From Defluviicoccus vanus (GTDB lineage Bacteria; Pseudomonadota; Alphaproteobacteria; Rhodospirillales; Defluviicoccaceae), in NCBI RefSeq assembly GCF_014672695.1, contig NZ_CP053923.1, forward strand, positions 2,360,851 through 2,371,354: 10,504 nucleotides of DNA. The letters run 5' to 3'. Under the pieces are notes generated by a model. It saw only the letters and a list, made by a program, of their open reading frames with translations, did no database searches and was not told where the DNA came from. The position numbers and the translations under genes are program-made. Numbering within the stretch: the stretch's first letter is position 1; every line of letters begins with the position of its first letter. Of the stretch, positions 1 through 6,286 are shown piece after piece.

Positions 1-586
1 ATTCTTCCAGCAGGCGAACGCCGGCAGGATAGCCGGCTTCGGCGGCGGCATCCAGCGTCAGGCGCTGTGCTGCGGCATCGAAAGACGCCGGAACGGTGAT
101 GGTGATGTCTTGCAGATCGAACTGGAAGTCGACGCCGGCATTGGCGAAACGATCGTTCCAGGCACCGCGCAGGGCGTTGAGGATCAGCGCCGAGGCGCGC
201 AATGGGGAAATCTTCCGCTGCTCGTCGATGTCCTCAGAGCCCCAGGGGAGAAACGCCGCGGCGCGATCGGCGCTGTGGTGCGCGAGCCAGGACTTGGCAG
301 AATGAACCACCCGTCCTGGCGTTTCCGACGCCCGCTTGCGGGCGAGGGCACCTGCGATCCATTCACCGCTTTGGCCGCGGCGGCCCTGCAGCTGGCTCGC
401 CGCTGCTTCTTCCGGTAGATAGAGGAAGGAAGGCAGCGTGGTCGCTTCGGCGACGCTTGCTAGTGAATCCCACTGGACGATGGGGAGAACCTCGGCGGCG
501 GCGTCCCCATCTGTGAGCGGGGCGAACGCCAGCGCCGAGTTGGTGGTGCCGAGATCAATGCCGATGCTGAAGCGGGCCTGCGTCAT
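1..586 (-). CDS. Hsp70-family ATPase, second paralog (C-terminus cut by window edge)
   Basis: The N-terminal 195 residues of a non-canonical Hsp70 (actin-like ATPase fold) are visible; the rest lies beyond base 1. The ATG at 584-586 opens directly onto the Hsp70 phosphate-1 motif GIDLGTTNS (residues 9-17). Further on are SAKSWL (96-101) and TVPASFD (164-170), and the window ends in the LLEE that normally precedes the P-A-AA segment before phosphate-2. SAKSWL and the LPW stretch are shared with the neighbouring Hsp70 (682-2523) rather than with DnaK, so the two are paralogs of one special subfamily. The Shine-Dalgarno sequence is poor. It lies 95 nt downstream of the neighbouring Hsp70 stop on the same strand, so co-transcription is likely. 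Cytoplasmic chaperone-like activity is inferred from the family; the client is unknown. Whether the C-terminus carries an extra domain cannot be seen. Confidence 0.9.
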   Translation of the reverse strand, partial: MTQARFSIGIDLGTTNSALAFAPLTDGDAAAEVLPIVQWDSLASVAEATTLPSFLYLPEEAAASQLQGRRGQSGEWIAGALARKRASETPGRVVHSAKSWLAHHSADRAAAFLPWGSEDIDEQRKISPLRASALILNALRGAWNDRFANAGVDFQFDLQDITITVPASFDAAAQRLTLDAAAEAGYPAGVRLLEE

Positions 587-681
587 CGTTACCGCGCGGC
601 CGGATCAATGATCGCCGTGGCGTCGTCGGCATCGACGTCGGCCGAGGTAAGGGCAGCAGCCGGCGGCAAGCGCCAGACCCG

Positions 682-2523
682 CTACTCCGTCCGCACGGTG
701 AATTCGACCTTCCATCGCCGATCCGACTTGGTGTGCTTCATCCACAATTCGAGCGTGCCAAGCTCGGTGATCACCGGATTGATCTGCACCGGAACGGCCG
801 GGCCGGTCGAGAGATCGTCGAGCGTCGGGAGATTGACCTCCAGCCGGCTCGTCTCTTCCAGTTCCCCTTCGGCGTCGGCAAGGATCTGGCCCGGCGTATC
901 GCCACTGCGGACTTCCGAGGAGAAGAAGCGGAACTCCGCCGGGTGGCCGGTGATGAGGCCGAACTCCTTGCCTTCGATCACCAGTTGCGAGCCCTCTTCC
1001 ATTCCCTGCGGGACGACGCATACCGCTTTCACCGGCGGGGTGAACCCCGGTACCGTCGGCATCGAGGATTCGAGGCCGATGTAGTAGGACCGTGCCGCGC
1101 CCGCCTTGATCCGGATGCCTTTGCCGGTAGCCCGGTTGCGACCGTAGACTGAGGCTCCTTTCGCCACCGCCAGATCGGGCTGAAACCCCTGCAGCTCGCG
1201 CACCGGCTTGCCATCGTTCCAGGCGGTGAGCAGGCCCAAGATGCGCTCACGGATCACCGCCGCCTTGAAGACACCGCCGTTGAACAGCACCGCGGTGGGG
1301 GCGAGGAAATCCTTCGCATCCGCCGCTGCGCCCACCAGGGCGGCCAGCTTCTCGCTCGCCTTGACGTTGGCGAGGCTGCGGCTGAGGAAGCGGGCGAGAT
1401 GGCGGCTGACCGCCGCATCAGCCGCATAAGGCAGGCCGAACTCCTGCAGGCCGACCCGGCGCCCTTCCCGCGGCATGTCGCTCACCGCCGTCTTGGGGAA
1501 GAAGCCGTCGAGGATCACCTGCTCCAGCATGCTACGCTCAAGCGTGGTGGCAACCGTGCCGGCGAACAGACTCGACCCCCGCGAGGGCACCGCAATTGGT
1601 GCGGCGGCCAGAGCCGCGTCGTCGAACAGCGCCACCTTGGCTTTCGCAGCGGCGTGGACCAGGGCGAGGAACTGCCAGGCGTCGAGCGACTTGCCTTCGG
1701 TTTCCAGCTTCGCCCGCAACGTGTAGGCGAGGGCCAGATCCATGTTGTCGCCGCCGAGCAGGATGTGCTCGCCGACGCTGATCCGCTCCAGCTCCAGCTC
1801 ACCGTCCGTCTCGTTGACGGCGATCAGGCTGAAGTCCGCCGTGCCACCGCCTACGTCGCAGACGAGAACGATGTCGCCCGGGCTCACCTGCGTCCGCCAT
1901 TCCTTGCCGGCGTGCTGGGTCCAGGCATAGAAGGCCGCCTGTGGTTCTTCGAGCAGAGTGACCTTGCCGAGACCGGCTGCCTCCGCCGCCTCCGCTGTCA
2001 GATTGCGGGCGACGTCGTCAAAGGACGCGGGGACGGTGAGGACGATCTGCCCTTCGGCCAGTTCCCAGCCCTTGGCTTTCGCCGCCTCGCCGTGGCGAAA
2101 GGCGTCGCGGATGTGCTGCAGATAGAGGCGCGAACAGTCGAAGGCAGACAGCTTCTTCTCTTCGATCTCTGACTTCCACGGCAGCGCCGGATCCTTCGGA
2201 TCGATGTGCGGGTTCGACAGCCAGGACTTGGCGGAGGTCACGAGGCGATCAGGGACAAGGGCACCGTGGTCGCGGGCGAACTGACCGATGATCACCAGCC
2301 GATCAGCGCTCTCGTTCCACGGCAAGGTGAATGCGTCGGCGGGAAACTCGTCCGGGTGGGCAACGTAAAGCGCCGACGGCAGCGTTGCGATGTCGCCGAT
2401 CTGGCCGGGACGCAGGACCTGCGCTACCTCAACGAGCTCGGTCGTATCACTCTCCAGGTCGGTGACCGCGATGGCACTGTTGCTGGTCCCGAGATCAATG
2501 CCGAGGCTGAAACGGTGAGTCAT
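682..2523 (-). CDS. Hsp70-family molecular chaperone (DnaK-like ATPase), first paralog
   Basis: A complete 613-residue Hsp70-family protein. The nucleotide-binding domain shows phosphate-1 IDLGTSNS (9-16), SAKSWL (97-102), TVPASFDD (163-170), EEPQAAFYAW (192-201), phosphate-2 CDVGGGTADFSL (222-233), adenosine-site FNGGVFK (414-420) and DLAVAKGASVYG (450-461). The last 140 or so residues replace the usual substrate-binding region with a short, beta-rich stretch; there is no long helical lid and no acidic EEVD-like tail, so it is not housekeeping DnaK. The reading frame is open upstream to 2646, but the Hsp70 fold begins at the ATG at 2521-2523, which I take as the start; its Shine-Dalgarno sequence is weak. 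It sits between a DUF2760 membrane-protein gene and a second Hsp70 gene on the same strand. A cytoplasmic ATP-driven chaperone role is inferred from the family; partners (J protein, exchange factor) are not encoded here. Confidence 0.93.
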   Translation of the reverse strand: MTHRFSLGIDLGTSNSAIAVTDLESDTTELVEVAQVLRPGQIGDIATLPSALYVAHPDEFPADAFTLPWNESADRLVIIGQFARDHGALVPDRLVTSAKSWLSNPHIDPKDPALPWKSEIEEKKLSAFDCSRLYLQHIRDAFRHGEAAKAKGWELAEGQIVLTVPASFDDVARNLTAEAAEAAGLGKVTLLEEPQAAFYAWTQHAGKEWRTQVSPGDIVLVCDVGGGTADFSLIAVNETDGELELERISVGEHILLGGDNMDLALAYTLRAKLETEGKSLDAWQFLALVHAAAKAKVALFDDAALAAAPIAVPSRGSSLFAGTVATTLERSMLEQVILDGFFPKTAVSDMPREGRRVGLQEFGLPYAADAAVSRHLARFLSRSLANVKASEKLAALVGAAADAKDFLAPTAVLFNGGVFKAAVIRERILGLLTAWNDGKPVRELQGFQPDLAVAKGASVYGRNRATGKGIRIKAGAARSYYIGLESSMPTVPGFTPPVKAVCVVPQGMEEGSQLVIEGKEFGLITGHPAEFRFFSSEVRSGDTPGQILADAEGELEETSRLEVNLPTLDDLSTGPAVPVQINPVITELGTLELWMKHTKSDRRWKVEFTVRTE

Positions 2524-2594
2524 GGTGTGCAATGATCCGCAGGTGCTAGGAAATAGTGTTGTGGCCGATACTGAAAGTTGCGCCGGTAAGAAAT

Positions 2595-2648
2595 AGGTGC
2601 GGCGGGAAGGTGGCACGCGAGCAGCAAGCTTATGCCGGCGCCGCACCT
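2595..2648 (-). promoter_or_regulatory. Intercistronic inverted repeat between the DUF2760 and Hsp70 genes
   Basis: Arms AGGTGCGGCG (2595-2604) and CGCCGCACCT (2639-2648) are perfectly complementary over 10 bp and enclose 34 nt. The structure begins 13 nt after the DUF2760 stop and lies wholly in the 138-nt gap before the Hsp70 start. On the transcribed minus strand it is followed by ATTTCTTACC, not a real U tract. It could be an mRNA-stabilising hairpin, an attenuator, a weak terminator or a protein-binding palindrome; the sequence does not decide. Confidence 0.4.
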
Positions 2649-2661
2649 GATCCAGCCGGAG

Positions 2662-3276
2662 TTACTTAAGCTCCACCTCGGCCGGCGCAATGGTCGGCAA
2701 CCGGTCACCACCGCTATGCAAAACCCGCGGCAGTTTGACCGACTCGGGCTTCCAGCCGCGGTGAATGAGCGTGCCGGAAAAGGGCGGCTCACCGCTGATC
2801 TTGCCGATCAGGCGATATTCGTCCGCGGCATAGCCGGGAGCGACGGTAATGCGGGCGCCTTCTTTCTCATCGCGGACGGGACGGATACGGATGTGGTCCT
2901 GCAGCGCCGCCTTGCAGCCGGAGTGGACGACGCGGGCGGCGGCCCCGACCTGTTCGTTGTTGTAGGCGCTGATGTCATCCATCAGGAAATCCACCAACCG
3001 CCCCTTGTCCTGCAGCACGGCGAGGAAGCTGACCACCTCCGCCTCCGCCTGCTTGGCGGCTGGTGGCGGCGGCGCCACCGGACGGGCCGCTTCGGCGACC
3101 ACGGGGGCCGGGCTGGCGCTGCCGGGACGTTGCAGCAGCGCCGACAGGAAGGCGACGACGGCCGCTGCCAAGGCGCCAATGATCAGTTGCGGCTGATAGA
3201 TGGCTGTCTGGGGGACCATCGTCAGCGCCAGCAGCGCAACGACGACGACCGCGGCGATGAGAGTGACGACGCGCAT
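2662..3276 (-). CDS. DUF2760-type membrane protein, Hsp70-associated
   Basis: A 204-residue protein starting at the ATG at 3274-3276. Two hydrophobic helices lie near the N-terminus (about residues 3-21 and 29-48), followed by a Pro/Ala-rich linker (51-75) and a conserved cytosolic-looking domain (about 80-203) with FLAVLQDKGRLVDFLMDDIS (84-103), a VGAAARVVHSGCKAAL segment (110-125), and PPFSGTLIHRGWK (164-176). These match my memory of the DUF2760 family, whose genes often precede Hsp70-family genes. The two helices would anchor the domain at the inner membrane. The frame stays open upstream to 3369, but that stretch runs through the metZ terminator hairpin, and the hydrophobic helix begins right at the chosen Met. 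It is the first gene of the probable DUF2760-Hsp70-Hsp70 unit. Its biochemical function is unknown; a membrane platform or adaptor for the Hsp70s is inference only. Confidence 0.85.
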   Translation of the reverse strand: MRVVTLIAAVVVVALLALTMVPQTAIYQPQLIIGALAAAVVAFLSALLQRPGSASPAPVVAEAARPVAPPPPAAKQAEAEVVSFLAVLQDKGRLVDFLMDDISAYNNEQVGAAARVVHSGCKAALQDHIRIRPVRDEKEGARITVAPGYAADEYRLIGKISGEPPFSGTLIHRGWKPESVKLPRVLHSGGDRLPTIAPAEVELK

Positions 3277-3354
3277 TGTTCCCAAGTCTCTTCGCTCATT
3301 GACGGGGCGCACCTCTGGCGTGGCGCCATGGGCGAGGTGGCAAAGGGCACAGAT

Positions 3355-3384
3355 TCGCCGGTTTGGCAAGAGACAAACCGGCGA
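3355..3384 (-). terminator. Strong hairpin downstream of metZ, probable transcription terminator
   Basis: Arms TCGCCGGTTTG (3355-3365) and CAAACCGGCGA (3374-3384) form a perfect 11-bp stem with an 8-nt loop, beginning 13 nt after the metZ stop codon and ending before the DUF2760 gene. On the metZ strand the stem is followed by ATCTGTGCCC, so the U tract of a textbook intrinsic terminator is lacking. Location and stability favour a terminator or mRNA 3' end-protecting hairpin that separates metZ from the chaperone unit. Confidence 0.6.
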
Positions 3385-3397
3385 CGTCGGGAGCCGT

Positions 3398-4606
3398 TCA
3401 GCCGCCGGCGGCGCGGGTCAGCGCTTGGTCCAAATCCTCGATCAGGTCTTCGGCGTCTTCCAGTCCGATCGATATCCGCACCGTGTCCTCAAGAATGCCG
3501 AGACGCGCCCGCTCCTCGACCGTCAGCTTCTGGTGCGTCGTTGTCGCCGGATGGGTGGCAAGCGACTTGGCATCACCCAGGTTGTTGGAAATGTCGATCA
3601 GATTGAGGGCATTGAGGAAGCCGAACGCCTGCGCCCGGCCGCCACGGACGTTGATGGTGACGATGCTGCCGCCGTCGCTCATCTGCTGGCGCGCTAGGGC
3701 GTGATGTGGATGCGAGGCAAGGTAGGGGAAGAACGTCCGTTCCACTCCCGGGTGACCTTCGAGGAAGCTGGCCACCGTGTGGGCGTTCTCACAGTGACGA
3801 CGGACCCGGAGGTCCAGCGTTTCCAGTCCCTTGACCATCAGCCAAGCGTTAAAAGGACTCAGGCTCGGTCCGGTGTTGCGGATAAAAGGGATCAGCGAGG
3901 TTTCAAACCAGCTCTGGTCGGCGGTGAGGATCGCCCCGCCGAGACAGCGGCCCTGGCCGTCGATGTGCTTGGTGGCCGAATAGACGACCACATCCGCCCC
4001 GAATTCGAGCGGGTGCTGCAGTAGCGGCGTGGCGAAGACATTGTCGACGATCACCCGGGCGCCGGCGGCGTGTGCCATGGTGCTCACTGCGGCGAGGTCG
4101 ATGATGTCCAGCATCGGATTGGAGGGAGTTTCAAGAAACACCGCCGCCGCCGGACGGCTAAGGGCGGCCTCCCACTGGTCGAGATCGGTGCCGTCGACGA
4201 AATCGGCGCTGATGCCATATGTGGGCAGAATGACCGAGGCGATGTGGTAGCAGGAGCCGAAAAGCGCGCGCGAGGCGACGATGCGGTCGCCGGCACGCAG
4301 AAAGCACGCTAATGCCGCGAACACCGCCGCCATCCCGGTGGCGGTCGCGCGGCAAAACGGCGCCCCTTCGATCAGCGCCAGCCGATCCTCAAACATACGC
4401 ACGGTCGGATTGCCGAAGCGCGAATACTGGTAGCGTTCGATTTCCTGTTTGAACGTCTGCTCTGCCTCTTCGGCGCTCTGGTAGACAAAGCCGGAGGTCA
4501 GGAACAGCGCCTCGCAGGTTTCATCGAAGCCCGAGCGCTGAAGACCGCCGCGCACCAGATTGGTGGCGGGACGCCATTGCTTGTTTTGCCGTGCGTTCGT
4601 TGTCAT
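3398..4606 (-). CDS. metZ: O-succinylhomoserine sulfhydrylase (PLP-dependent, Cys/Met metabolism)
   Basis: A 402-residue enzyme of the Cys/Met-metabolism PLP family (aspartate aminotransferase fold I). It joins O-succinylhomoserine with sulfide to give homocysteine, the direct-sulfhydrylation route to methionine. Visible active-site elements are YSRFGNPT (61-68, cofactor-phosphate contacts), ETPSNPM (159-165), the PLP-ring aspartate in VDN (D188), SATKHIDGQGR with the Schiff-base lysine K213, SLATHPATTTH (348-358) and the carboxylate-binding arginine in VRISIGLED (R377). The IDGQGR form after the lysine is characteristic of MetZ and separates it from cystathionine gamma-synthase and beta-lyase, the main alternatives. 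The ATG at 4604-4606 is preceded by AGGA with 7-nt spacing. The gene stands alone: divergent from tldD, with a hairpin at its 3' end. The leader contains a 9-bp hairpin next to the ribosome-binding site. Confidence 0.95.
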   Translation of the reverse strand: MTTNARQNKQWRPATNLVRGGLQRSGFDETCEALFLTSGFVYQSAEEAEQTFKQEIERYQYSRFGNPTVRMFEDRLALIEGAPFCRATATGMAAVFAALACFLRAGDRIVASRALFGSCYHIASVILPTYGISADFVDGTDLDQWEAALSRPAAAVFLETPSNPMLDIIDLAAVSTMAHAAGARVIVDNVFATPLLQHPLEFGADVVVYSATKHIDGQGRCLGGAILTADQSWFETSLIPFIRNTGPSLSPFNAWLMVKGLETLDLRVRRHCENAHTVASFLEGHPGVERTFFPYLASHPHHALARQQMSDGGSIVTINVRGGRAQAFGFLNALNLIDISNNLGDAKSLATHPATTTHQKLTVEERARLGILEDTVRISIGLEDAEDLIEDLDQALTRAAGG

Positions 4607-4842
4607 CGTGCCATCCTGTTCGCCAATCGCCGAAGGCAGGCGATCGGTTGCCTAGGGTGTCCTGGGCTGAGGATCGGCGGTGCTGCGCCGCCGCTCCGTG
4701 GCCCTGCCGCCCAATGCGCGGCTCGACGTGCGATTGTCAAGATCCCATATCGAGATGCGGAGCTGTTGCCCACACTGTCGCCCGAACTATCGCTCACAGG
4801 CCCGCCACCAGCTGATCCGGAACGCAAGGACGCCAAACGCCG
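4607..4842. promoter_or_regulatory. Divergent metZ/tldD intergenic region
   Basis: These 236 bp must hold the start signals of both metZ (leftward) and tldD (rightward). On the minus strand a perfect -35-like TTGACA is present (4735-4740), but no convincing -10 lies at the right spacing. On the plus strand TTGCCC (4766-4771) with TATCGC (4788-4793) is a weak candidate for tldD. No small gene with a plausible ribosome-binding site was found. A SAM-II riboswitch, known in front of some alphaproteobacterial metZ and metX genes, was looked for by eye on the minus strand and not recognised. Confidence 0.45.
4623..4647 (-). promoter_or_regulatory. Hairpin in the metZ 5' leader next to the ribosome-binding site
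   Basis: On the metZ strand CCGATCGCC (4647-4639) and GGCGATTGG (4631-4623) pair over 9 bp with one G-U, closing a 7-nt loop. The stem ends 16 nt before the metZ ATG and 5 nt before its AGGA ribosome-binding site. Farther upstream an ATCCT (around 4670-4674) could pair with the AGGAT of the ribosome-binding site. This arrangement could influence translation of metZ, but no known riboswitch class is evident. Confidence 0.4.
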
Positions 4843-6276
4843 ATGACTGCGCTGATGACCACCGACGATCTTTTCTACCGTCGCACCAATCTGGACCAAC
4901 GGCGCGTCGAGCGCATTGTCGACGATGCGCTGGCAGGATGTGAGGACGGCGAACTGTTCCTCGAATACGCGCAATCGGAAAGCTTTGTTCTCGATGATGG
5001 CTGTCTGAAAAGCGCCAGCTTCAATACCAGCTTCGGTTTCGGCCTGCGCTCGGTCATGGGCGAGGTTACCGGGCTCGCTCATTCCGCCGACCTGTCGGAA
5101 GACGCGTTGAAGCGCGCCAGTGCCACTGTGCGCGCGGTGCGCGGCGATACCTCGGTGCGGTTGGCGCCGCCGCCGCCGGGGACCAACGCCAGTCTCTATG
5201 CCCCGGACAATCCACTGGATTCAATGCCTTTCGAGGCCAAGGTGGCGCTGTTGCGGCAGATCGACGCGCACGCCCGCCAACGGGATCCGCGCGTCCGTCA
5301 GGTGATCGCCTCGCTGGCCGGCTCCTGGCAAGCTGTGCAGGTGGTTCGGCCAAGTGGCCACCGTGTCGCCGATATCCGGCCGCTGGTGCGACTGTCGGTA
5401 ACGATCATCGCCGGCGATGGCGATCGGCTGGAAACGGGAAGCTACGGCACCGGTGGCCGCAGCGCCTACGCGCCTTTCGTCAGTGAGCCAGTCTGGCGTG
5501 GCGCCATCGACGAAGCGCTCCGCCAGGCGCTGGTCAATCTTGACTCGGTGCCGGCACCAGCCGGAGAAATGCCGGTGGTCCTCGGGCCGGGTTGGCCGGG
5601 CATCCTCCTGCACGAAGCGATCGGCCATGGGCTGGAAGGCGATTTCAACCGCAAGAAGACCTCGGCGTTTGCCGGTCTGGTCGGACAGAAGGTTGCCGCG
5701 GCGGGGATCACCGTCGTCGACGACGGCACCATCGCCGATCGGCGCGGCTCGCTGACCATAGACGACGAAGGCACGCCGTCGGCTAATACGGTGCTGATTG
5801 AGGATGGCGTGCTGAAGGGCTTCATGCAGGATCGGATGAACGCACGGCTGATGGGCTTGGCGACCACTGGCAACGGCCGACGGGAGAGCTACGCCCACCG
5901 ACCGATGCCGAGGATGACCAACACCTACATGCTGGCCGGCAAGCACCAGCCGGAGGAGATTCTCGCGTCAGTAAAGAACGGGCTGTACGCCGTTGCCTTC
6001 GGCGGCGGTCAGGTGGACATCACCTCGGGCAAGTTCGTCTTCACCTGCACCGAAGCCTATCGGATCGAAGACGGCAAGATCGGCGCGCCGGTTAAGGGGG
6101 CAACGCTAATCGGCAGCGGCCCCGAGGTGCTGACGCGGGTATCGATGTTAGGCAACGATACCCGCCTCGACAGCGGCATCGGCACCTGTGGCAAGGATGG
6201 GCAATCGGTGCCGGTGGGTGTGGGTCAGCCGACGCTGCTGATCGATCGCCTCACCGTCGGCGGCACGGCGCTGTAG
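4843..6276 (+). CDS. tldD: Metalloprotease TldD (TldD/PmbA family)
   Basis: A 477-residue protein, close to the usual TldD length of about 480. The zinc-site motif HEAIGHGLEGDF has H257, E258 and H262 (HExxxH). The C-terminal GIGTCGKDGQSVPVGVGQP stretch (446-463) supplies the third, cysteine ligand (C449), and G-rich strands such as TSGKFVFTCTEAYRIEDG (394-411) are typical of the C-terminal domain. TldD forms a heterodimeric cytosolic protease with TldE (PmbA), which degrades unfolded peptides; known roles are maturation of microcin-like peptides and CcdA antitoxin turnover. The partner gene is not in the window. The ATG at 4843 has AAGGA 12 nt upstream, a long spacing; the in-frame ATG at 4855 is a possible alternative start. 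It is divergent from metZ and converges on gshA with a 10-bp gap. All catalytic residues are intact. Confidence 0.96.
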   Translation: MTALMTTDDLFYRRTNLDQRRVERIVDDALAGCEDGELFLEYAQSESFVLDDGCLKSASFNTSFGFGLRSVMGEVTGLAHSADLSEDALKRASATVRAVRGDTSVRLAPPPPGTNASLYAPDNPLDSMPFEAKVALLRQIDAHARQRDPRVRQVIASLAGSWQAVQVVRPSGHRVADIRPLVRLSVTIIAGDGDRLETGSYGTGGRSAYAPFVSEPVWRGAIDEALRQALVNLDSVPAPAGEMPVVLGPGWPGILLHEAIGHGLEGDFNRKKTSAFAGLVGQKVAAAGITVVDDGTIADRRGSLTIDDEGTPSANTVLIEDGVLKGFMQDRMNARLMGLATTGNGRRESYAHRPMPRMTNTYMLAGKHQPEEILASVKNGLYAVAFGGGQVDITSGKFVFTCTEAYRIEDGKIGAPVKGATLIGSGPEVLTRVSMLGNDTRLDSGIGTCGKDGQSVPVGVGQPTLLIDRLTVGGTAL

Positions 6277-6286
6277 CGGGAGTGCC

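Noticed and set aside
603..613. GATCA-A-TGATC palindrome upstream of the second Hsp70, sharing CAATGATC with the region before the first Hsp70
   Set aside because: The shared 8-mer is at different distances from the two starts (20 and 7 nt) and is too short to claim as a common operator.
1399..2172. 257-codon open frame on the plus strand opposite the Hsp70 gene
   Set aside because: It is antisense to a clearly conserved gene, shows no family motif, and is an expected shadow in GC-rich DNA.
2524..2646. 41-residue N-terminal extension of the first Hsp70
   Set aside because: Hsp70 homology starts with the ATG at 2523; the extension overlaps the intercistronic inverted repeat and has no family resemblance.
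3277..3369. N-terminal extension of the DUF2760 protein containing a CALCH (heme-c like CxxCH) motif
   Set aside because: The extension runs through the right-hand metZ hairpin region and starts from a non-ATG codon without a ribosome-binding site; the membrane helix begins at the ATG at 3276. The CxxCH is most likely chance.
2632..3606. 324-codon open frame on the plus strand across the DUF2760 gene, the metZ hairpin and the metZ end
   Set aside because: It spans two real genes and a terminator hairpin in antisense, with a low-complexity Arg/Gly/Asp-rich translation and no motif.
4607..4842. SAM-II or SAM-I riboswitch in front of metZ
   Set aside because: A GGCAACC-like fragment (minus strand near 4645-4652) resembles part of the SAM-I core, but the remaining conserved helices and the SAM-II pseudoknot core could not be found by eye.
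5221..5946. 241-codon open frame on the minus strand opposite tldD
   Set aside because: It is a shadow of the well-conserved tldD reading frame with no domain resemblance.
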